A DNA stretch of 64,000 bases from NCBI GenBank assembly GCA_029204225.1, contig CM055101.1, forward strand, positions 4,777,246 to 4,841,245. The letters are read 5' to 3'. How positions within the stretch are numbered: position 1 is the first letter of the stretch; each line of letters begins with the position of its first letter. The stretch is from Diphasiastrum complanatum (taxonomy: Eukaryota > Streptophyta > Lycopodiopsida > Lycopodiales > Lycopodiaceae). This document shows, piece after piece, positions 57,746-64,000 of the stretch. Below the pieces are notes generated by a model, which made no database searches, was not told the origin of the DNA, and saw only the letters and a list, made by a program, of their open reading frames with translations. The position numbers and the translations under genes are program-made.

Positions 57746-58017
57746 AGACGCTACCGACCATCCACTCAGAGACGGAGAGACACAGTTCGTTCAGCGACAG
57801 TGTCTCAACATACCTTACATCACTATTTCATAGGCGGAGAGACATTTATATGATGATAAGGCTCTCCTTGTCTATCATCATTATTTCCTGTTTACGTGTA
57901 GTCTTGTGTCTTTGTTCTTTTAGGTGGTAGAGCTTTCATGCTCCCACCGTGCATACTTGACATGTACCTTTTTCAGTCCTATGTACCTTAGGGTATTTCA
58001 TGGACATTAATAAAGAT
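57746..58017 (+). other. LINE 3' UTR
   Basis: Non-coding sequence between the zinc-finger ORF and the TTTC tail. It contains ATTAATAAAGATC near 58005. Confidence 0.65.
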
Positions 58018-58028
58018 CTTTCTTTCTT

Positions 58029-58117
<89 letters not shown>
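58018..58117. repeat. LINE tail (TTTC)n grown into a (TC)n microsatellite
   Basis: Four TTTC units followed by about 40 TC units. LINE tails made of short repeats are known to seed microsatellites. Confidence 0.92.
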
Positions 58118-58121
<4 letters not shown>

Positions 58122-58285
58122 ATAGACCATAAACCATAAAACCGAAGTTACCGAACTTAAACCACAAAGAACAGTATTGAATCACGACACTGCTGTGAAT
58201 AGGATCATCATAATATATAATATCGGGCCACATGGCACCAAAATGGGGTACAATGATGTTCCATGAATGTAATGAAACTATACAA

Positions 58286-59300
58286 CTAAGACTCGTCAGA
58301 GTCATGGTAGGAAACATCATCTGAATTTGTGCCTGAATGCAGATCCCAAGGGTCCGCAGATGAATTGGAACCGGAGGGAACCATATGCCATGGTGTGGCC
58401 CTGGCTCTGCTGCATGCTCTGGCTCTGGATCCTCCCCCTCCCCCTGCCTCTACCTCTACCTCTACCTCTACCTCTCTCCCCTCCTCTGGCCCCCATCTGG
58501 ATGCCCCCACCCCTGTGTCTACTCCGTCGTGTCTGTGTGTCAGGTGGCTGTGATCCTCCGCCCTGGGATGGCCCTACCCGCTGTGATGATGCCTGGTCGA
58601 CGGCTGCCTGTGATGCTCCACTCTTGTCTACAAAAAGAGAACTCAGCCCCTCCCTCCTAGAACCTCTAGGTCTCCCCCTAGGCCTACTACGTGCAAGAAT
58701 GGTTGGCTCCTCCTCTATCTTCGCATCAGCCAGGTCATCCCTGTGCCTCCGCCCTCATCTCCTCGTCCTCCTCCGTATCCCCCTCAACCCACTCCTCCTC
58801 CTTTTCATAGTCTGCCTCGAGCATCTCTCCACCCTCCGAGCCCTCATCATCTCCCTCCTCAGCCATATCCCTCTGCCTCTCTGTCCTCCTCTGCTGCCGT
58901 AAATTGATCAAGGGTATGCTGTCTGGGCCTAACTCCTCTTTGCTGTATATATGGTGCTCGTGGTCTAGCATGCCCAATAAGTGGCTGATCTGTGGGTGTG
59001 TCACTCTCTCTGGCAGCACTTGCTGAAGCATGTGGTGCATCTCTTGCCGAAGAGGAGGGACGAGAAGGACTCGCTGCCACTAAACCAACATGCTCATCTG
59101 ATGCTCGTGCCTTTGAACCAGGCCCTACTGCTACGGATGGAACTGAAGGTGCTGTACTAGGCCCTACACCTGTACCATGCCCTACTCGTGATGTACTAGG
59201 CCCTGCACCTGTACAATGCCCAGCCCGTCGACTTTTCCCGTTTTTTGGGATCTTCTTTAAGACTACTCCTAGGCCGTATCTCGTGGGATATGACATTTAT
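58286..59300 (-). pseudogene. Unidentified low-complexity minus-strand ORF remnant
   Basis: The minus strand can be read from 59296 (MSYPTRYGLGVVLKKIPKNG), through a Ser/Ala/Pro-rich part and a Glu-rich part, to an Arg-Gly repeat (GERGRGRGRGRGRG at about 58440-58480). It ends in DPWDLHSGTNSDD and DES, then a stop, with frame changes between. Acidic-rich ends of this kind occur behind hAT transposase dimerisation domains, but no such domain is present here, so this is only a guess. The plus-strand ORFs with Pro-Leu repeats are shadows. Confidence 0.3.
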
Positions 59301-60621
59301 TCGAAACTTGTGGAGTTTCCTAATGAAAAGGGGAGAAGTAGGGTGATAGAACAATTATCTAAAAGAAACATCTATAACATTGACTCTAGGCGGAATCTGT
59401 AATATGTATGGATGAAAGACTTGTTTAGAATCAGGATTGATAAGATATTTTTGGATAATGTTGGAATCTTCTGACAATTGTCAGAATGAATCCCGTTAGA
59501 TGATGTATGGGGAAAAAATTTAGAAACCATTCTTGTACGGATAGAAAGGTACTAATTACGAATCCGATTGATTGGTATCAAGACTAGGGGATTCTATACA
59601 AGAAAGGGTTTCTTTAGACTTGTTCCTTGTTTGTTTGATTAACTTGATCTTAGTGAGAACTAGGGTCCATAAGAAGTTGATGCAAGGAAAGAAATTCCCT
59701 CTTAACGATATATTCTTTTGAATTTATCCTCGATTGAGATTTTGGTTTCATATTCTATGAAATAGCAGTCTTTGAGAGGTGTACTCTTTTAGGTTAACTG
59801 AGCTACATGATTCTCAATTGAATATATGATATATACAGATTGGTTAAGATCTATGGAGATTTGCTATGTAGGGAATCGTAGTTGGATCAGGTTTTCTTTG
59901 TGCAAGTTCTTAATCTTGTCGATCCACTATGTGTTCATTGGATTGAGTTAATTAGCATGCATAAAGTAGTTAGGAAACATAGGCATATTGTTGTGAATTG
60001 TCTAATGACAATCACTTACAAGTTAATAAGGTGTCTGGATTTGAATTATTTATGAATCGGATTGGATGTGGTGTATTGAATTGGGCCCACACCCGAACAT
60101 TCAAATATTTCCAAATTTGGTGCAACTAGCCGAATTAGGAGTGTTACTTCTGAGTTAGTTAGACGAGTCTACAAGGTATCGTTATCTATCGATATTGTAG
60201 GCGATATGTATTGATTGTAAGTCACAGTCATTATGAGTTATTTTGTGCCTCATGTAGTGGGTGATTTGCATAGGATACATTGGAACTTTTGGTTTGAATT
60301 ATTTTCCGTTTGAAAATAAAAGTACCCAAAAGCCAAGGCTTCACGTAATGAAGTTTGCTAAATCTTAAGATATTCTAGATCAGGTTTTAAGTTATTGGGG
60401 TCTAGATGTATTCTAGATTGAACCTTGACTTCGGAATGACACTCTGTGCCATGTCTAGAGTGAAGAATTGGGAGATTACAATTCTTTATAGGCATCGTAA
60501 GTTGAGTTGATTTGCATAAATCCGAAACTTTCCTAGTGGAAAGGAATGTGTGGAATAACTCATATGTCTTTTAAGAATAGTTACATTTGCGTTCTTTTAC
60601 TTTCAAGTATAGAATAAGAAT
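59301..60621. other. Intron sequence with nothing recognised
   Basis: AT-rich, many stops in all frames. It may be an LTR or UTR of the gypsy scraps downstream, but no ends could be defined. Confidence 0.45.
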
Positions 60622-60716
60622 CCGGTGAATTGTGATTGATGAATCATAGTTCAGGTTGCAGTTTATATTTGACTTTCAAGAGAGGGTAACGTGAGTGGTA
60701 AAAAGAACAGATGCTT
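60622..60716. repeat. 95-bp direct repeat, copy 1
   Basis: Copy 2 is at 60819-60913 with two mismatches (GATTGATGAATCATAG against GATTGACGAATCAGAG). Period 197 bp. Confidence 0.93.
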
Positions 60717-60735
60717 TGAGCATATGTCTCTTGAT

Positions 60736-60818
60736 GGCAATCTCATCGGGAGAAGAGGTACCTTCCATTGGTTGAGTTTGCTTATAATAGCAGTAAGCAT
60801 TTGGCTATCGATTATAGC
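60736..60818 (+). pseudogene. Gypsy integrase scrap
   Basis: It reads REKRYLPLVEFAYNSSKHLA and DYSP, a conserved stretch of gypsy integrase. It lies between the two 95-bp repeats. Confidence 0.78.
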
Positions 60819-60913
60819 CCGGTGAATTGTGATTGACGAATCAGAGTTCAGGTTGCAGTTTATATTTGACTTTCAAGAGAGGGTAACGTGAGTGGTAAAA
60901 AGAACAGATGCTT
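60819..60913. repeat. 95-bp direct repeat, copy 2
   Basis: See copy 1 at 60622. Its left edge joins the integrase scrap and its right edge joins the RNase H scrap. Confidence 0.93.
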
Positions 60914-61022
60914 CTCCATAGGGTCAATTTTGATGCAAGAGGGTAGTAGGTTAGTGGCCTTTGAGATCAAGAAGCTCAACCCTGCTTAGAAGAGTTATCC
61001 AACTCATGAAAAGGAGTTGTAA
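60914..61022 (+). pseudogene. Gypsy RNase H scrap
   Basis: It reads IGSILMQEGSRLVAFEIKKL and, after a stop, SYPTHEKEL, the RNase H of a gypsy element. In an intact element RNase H precedes integrase, but here it follows, so the pieces are shuffled. Confidence 0.82.
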
Positions 61023-63230
61023 TTTCATGCATTGTACAACTAGCAAAATGTTACTTATTCTCTTATGAATTTCACTCTATGCTAAGATTGGTTTCTTTTG
61101 GCACTCATCCCATCCTATTCTATAAGCTAAGCCATGGTTAAAGATATATTGATACGCTATTTGCTCCTGATTTTGGTAGCTCTAAGCTTATTGTGTTCAA
61201 TTTTTTACCTTTATATAAGTGAGACTAGGTTATGTTATTGGTTGATAATTTTGATAGAAGACCTCAGCCATATTGTGACATAAAAGACTGCAGCCAGATA
61301 TTGTGACGTTAACATATTTGTGCACCTCATCTGTCTTGAAATATGTTTTATTTTGTTAAATACGCATCTTGGTTTCCAAGGGGGGCTTGAACTTGGGACC
61401 AAAGAAACTTTGGATGCCAAGCTAACCAACTCAGCGAACCCTTGTTGGATTAGTATGTTAAATAGGGAGTGATGACTTCCCAGTTCTTAGTGTTTCTTGT
61501 CTTTGTACCACTGAAGATGCTTTTGTATAAGTGTTACCGCATAAGGGTTACTTATCTTTCATCTTTGTACCAATAAAGATGCTTATGTGAACCCAATTTA
61601 GTGCTGCTATGTAAGGGTTATTTCTTAAGAGAATGATGAAAAGAGTTGGAGCCGTTCTAGACTTTAATGGCCATGCCTTTATTTATTCAACTTTCGGCAT
61701 GTTCAGGGTCATTGATCGTAGAATTAGAAAACTGGGGAGTTAAGGAGCCCAATTTGATTCTTGTCTTTTGTATTGTGGGTATTTCTTGTTAGCTCATGTT
61801 TTACAATTTAGAGTCCCTTGTGTTGATTTTAGTTTCTTTTTACTTGTTCTTCTTCATTTTTCCTTGTCGGTTGTCGATTCCTTCTTGGTCAACACTATCC
61901 AAGAGAATTCAGATTCTCTCAAAACCTGGATAACAACTCCTGTCTTGGGGACTAATGTCATAAGGATTATTGCTTGCTAGCTAGGATTGTTTCATAATGA
62001 TTCTTGGGCACTTAATGTGATTGTATGCCCATAAAACTCTCCTAACGCGTAGACTACTGTAGGTCCTGAACATATATTTAGGTTTGTGAGCCTCTTTATT
62101 GATGGTTGATTGATTGCAAAGTAGCTCTTAGCTTAGATCATGTTAGTGTTTTTTAACATCAAATTAGTTCTATTACATAAGCATATTCAAATTATTGTCA
62201 AAGAGTTGCCTGTGAAAGTCATTGTTATTTCATTGGTTCTGATTGTTCTCTATTGCTTTATCATAATATTTGCATTCTCCTTTCTGTTTTGTGTTTTAGA
62301 AGTGATGTTTTGTCTATAAGATTGTCGACATTCATATTGATGCCTTCATTTGACATTCTTGGGCGTTCTACTGGCATGGTATCTATTTCCTGGAGAAAAT
62401 GATGTTATGTCATTCTATAGCCATGACATTCATATTGCTGCCTTTACTTGACACTCCTGGTCCATCTGTGATATGTATAGCTTGATAGCTATCTGATATT
62501 TTCCATTATAAAGACTCCTTTATTATGTCATGGCTTCTTAATCATCATTTTCCTTATCAGAACGTATTATATCTTCGTGCTTGCTACATTGTTTTCCTTT
62601 GGCAGTATTGGTCTTCATTTTACAGCTTCAGCATCTTTATTCGACGCCATTGGAACTTCTAATTTTCCCACTTTGCATTGACCTGACATATATGATGTAC
62701 GAGTTATAAAAAATAATACGGACTATGGGTCCACACTGTTTTTATCTATCATTGAACCATATAGTTTGAGTACTTAGGCCATCAGTATCATTGGCTGTGT
62801 ATCAAAACACTAACCAGTTAGTTGGACATTACTGTGCCCCTGAGACTATAAATAGTCCCCATGGTCTCATATCAGTGGCTGATTGATTACAAAGTAGCTC
62901 TTAGCTTGGCATACTCAGTTTAGCCAGTGTAGGATAGATGAAGCAGATTATTATTGCTGTTTGTTGTTCTACTATTGTTTATGACATTATTATCCTCTTT
63001 TATCTATACATTTGTAGTCTTTGTCTCTAGCTGTTTTTGTCGTGATGTTTTGCCACAACTATGTTCACGTTGCAATATTCCACTTATTTTGTATGTACAT
63101 TACTCAAGCTGTTGCAAACAAAGAGCTACTCACACCATGTTCTCCTTTTAGATGTCAAGCACAAAAGTTCTTCTGAATTGTTCGTGACAGCTTTCACCCT
63201 GAAATATGATATTATGTGCTTTCATTTCAG
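61023..63230. other. Last long intron segment, with short direct repeats
   Basis: It holds a tandem repeat of about 62 bp (CTTTGTACCA units at 61501 and 61563), a 36-bp direct repeat (62327-62362 and 62425-62460), and a repeat of TGATTGATTxCAAAGTAGCT at about 62107 and 62881. It probably hides at least one small exon, judged from the splice phase. None was identified. Confidence 0.5.
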
Positions 63231-63360
63231 GACTCATCACAGCTTGGCATTGAAGTGTGTTGAACAGATGATCCAGTCTGGCAAATTCACTCGCTGCGGT
63301 GTTGACATATCAGGGATAATTTCTCACTTTATCGAGATTGCTGAAGAGCCAATTCTTTTG
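63231..63360 (+). CDS. INTS2: INTS2-like gene, internal exon
   Basis: The acceptor TTTCATTTCAG precedes 63231 and the donor GTATGC follows at 63361. The coding frame starts after one base: THHSLALKCVEQMIQSGKFT, then GVDISGIISHFIEIAEEPIL. This corresponds well to the INTS2 stretch with HCIYQLLRSRSFTKHKVSIK-like sequence followed by a DVYI helix. It needs two bases carried from the upstream exon and ends in phase 0. Confidence 0.75.
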
Positions 63361-63505
63361 GTATGCAGTCGCTTTGTTTGCACTTGCTTATGATCATTAA
63401 CTTTTAGAGTTAAGACATACAATAATAATTTGAAAATTTGGTCTTAGAAGATGATGTGTGAGCTCAATGTCATTGACTTCTGCTCACAAAATATGGATCT
63501 TATAG

Positions 63506-63991
63506 GTCTTGACTCAGCTAGTACAGACATACTCAGAGTTGTCAATGCCAGTTGTGGCGGGAAAAGGATCTTCTCAAACATTTCGAATGCAGCCACTGTC
63601 AAAGAACGTTTTGCTTGCAGCAATCACTACTGCTTCTTCCTTAAGCTGGAAAAGCAAACTTTCTGATGGCTGCTCTAAAAAGTCTCAAAATTCTCTCGAC
63701 AAGACTGAAGCCCCTTCTGCTGAAGAGCATCTTTCACAAGTATACTGTGCAACCAAGAACAACCAATCAGCAAAGTCAATGTCCATTCCAGCAGTTATGC
63801 TGACATCTTATTTCATTTTAGCAAGAGAAAATTTAGCAAGGTACTTAGGAGTGGATGGAGGCTTTGGCATAGGTATGGCTGAAAAAGAAGAAGATGGATG
63901 GTGGCAAGACTTATTAGCTTGTGTTCCATGGAGGACCTTGGCTTCCTATATGGAAGAGAACTGGGATGCATATGAAAACCTGCTTCCTCAG
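63506..63991 (+). CDS. INTS2: INTS2-like gene, internal exon
   Basis: The acceptor GGATCTTATAG precedes 63506 and the donor CAG then GTTAGT is at 63992; 162 codons, phase 0 at both ends. It reads VLTQLVQTYSELSMPVVAGK, FRMQPLSKNVLLAAITTASS, a Ser/Lys-rich loop, SIPAVMLTSYFILARENLAR, and WWQDLLACVPWRTLASYMEE. The LTSYFILARE segment matches an LLVLYYILSYEE-like helix of INTS2. The loop between (GCSKKSQNSLDKTEAPSAEE) looks plant-specific. The gene continues beyond the window. Confidence 0.78.
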
Positions 63992-64000
63992 GTTAGTACC

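Larger units (their letters stand above)
54600..58117 (+). mobile_element. LINE (non-LTR retrotransposon), 5'-truncated
   Basis: Order: endonuclease remnant, reverse transcriptase, C-terminal zinc finger, 3' UTR, then a tail of TTTC units running into (TC)n. There are no LTRs. The 5' part of the endonuclease is absent, as in typical truncated insertions. RT wording (QAGFRPG, FDSVPRHLL, YADDVVLLSK) fits the RTE/Jockey-like side of LINEs rather than plant L1, but I cannot fix the clade. Target duplications were not found. Confidence 0.88.
32823..63991 (+). other. INTS2: Integrator subunit 2-like host gene, extent within window (3' end outside)
   Basis: Separate exons read in one order on the plus strand: 32823-33233, 46235-46989, 47091-47378, 50583-about 50771, 63231-63360 and 63506-63991. 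From what I know of the INTS2 family, the matches run colinearly from near its N-terminus to roughly its middle. INTS2 is a scaffold of the Integrator complex, which acts in the nucleus on snRNA 3' ends and promoter-proximal Pol II. Introns of about 13 kb and 12 kb are filled with transposons. About 160 expected residues between the first and second listed exons were not located, and one splice phase does not match, so the model is incomplete or the copy is damaged. The last donor (CAG then GTTAGT at 63992) shows it continues to the right. Confidence 0.65.

Noticed and set aside
57936-58320. Arg-Glu repeat ORFs on the minus strand
   Set aside because: They are translations of the LINE tail microsatellite.
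58327-58902. Plus-strand ORFs with Pro-Leu repeats
   Set aside because: They are antisense to the Arg-Gly-rich minus-strand remnant and are low in complexity.
60736-61022. A separate autonomous gypsy element
   Set aside because: Only two short scraps in the wrong order; no LTR or other domain nearby.

Overview
The window looks like nuclear DNA of a seed plant with a large, repeat-rich genome. The evidence is many Ty1/copia and Ty3/gypsy LTR retrotransposons nested in one another, a LINE, long (CT)n tracts, and one spliced host gene whose introns are full of this material. The species cannot be told from the sequence. I see no rRNA, tRNA, CRISPR or bacterial-type operon.

0-12 kb. A Ty3/gypsy element of Tat/Athila type (Tat-1) enters from the left. 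It has a decayed pol, a spacer rich in a CCTTCG motif, a long extra ORF (aORF) for a coiled-coil protein, and a 3' LTR ending at 7757. A 648-bp solo LTR with a perfect 5-bp target duplication sits inside that LTR. Then come a scrap of an inverted chromovirus LTR, an unidentified minus-strand coding remnant, a copia gag remnant with primer-binding site (9.9-10.7 kb), and a 115-bp (CT)n tract.

12-31.3 kb. This is a four-level nest. A chromovirus fragment (12074-12295 and 29926-31265) is split by copia A (TSD TCCTA). Copia A's 3' LTR is split by copia B (TSD GGGTT/AGGTT). Copia B's 5' LTR is split by Tat-2 (TSD TTGGT/TTGGC). Tat-2 has both LTRs and a tRNA-type primer site, but most of gag-pol is gone, an integrase segment is inverted, and the aORF is kept.

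32.8-64 kb. A host gene runs on the plus strand. Its exon translations match Integrator complex subunit 2 (INTS2) in order as I know that family: an N-terminal exon at 32.8 kb, exons at 46.2, 47.1 and 50.6 kb, and two exons at 63.2-64.0 kb. The gene continues past the right edge. Integrator processes snRNA 3' ends and attenuates RNA polymerase II. Its introns hold copia C (37.3-45.8 kb), into whose 3' LTR a very young minus-strand copia D has jumped, a worn LTR, a gypsy RT fragment, a LINE with a microsatellite tail, and scrambled gypsy scraps. Between the first exon and 46.2 kb about 160 expected residues are missing. A possible exon lies exactly at the copia C insertion point, so it is open whether this copy is functional.

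The best candidate for something little described is the aORF protein shared by Tat-1 and Tat-2: a conserved N-terminal domain, a Ser/Pro-rich linker, a long coiled coil and a conserved C-terminal domain.
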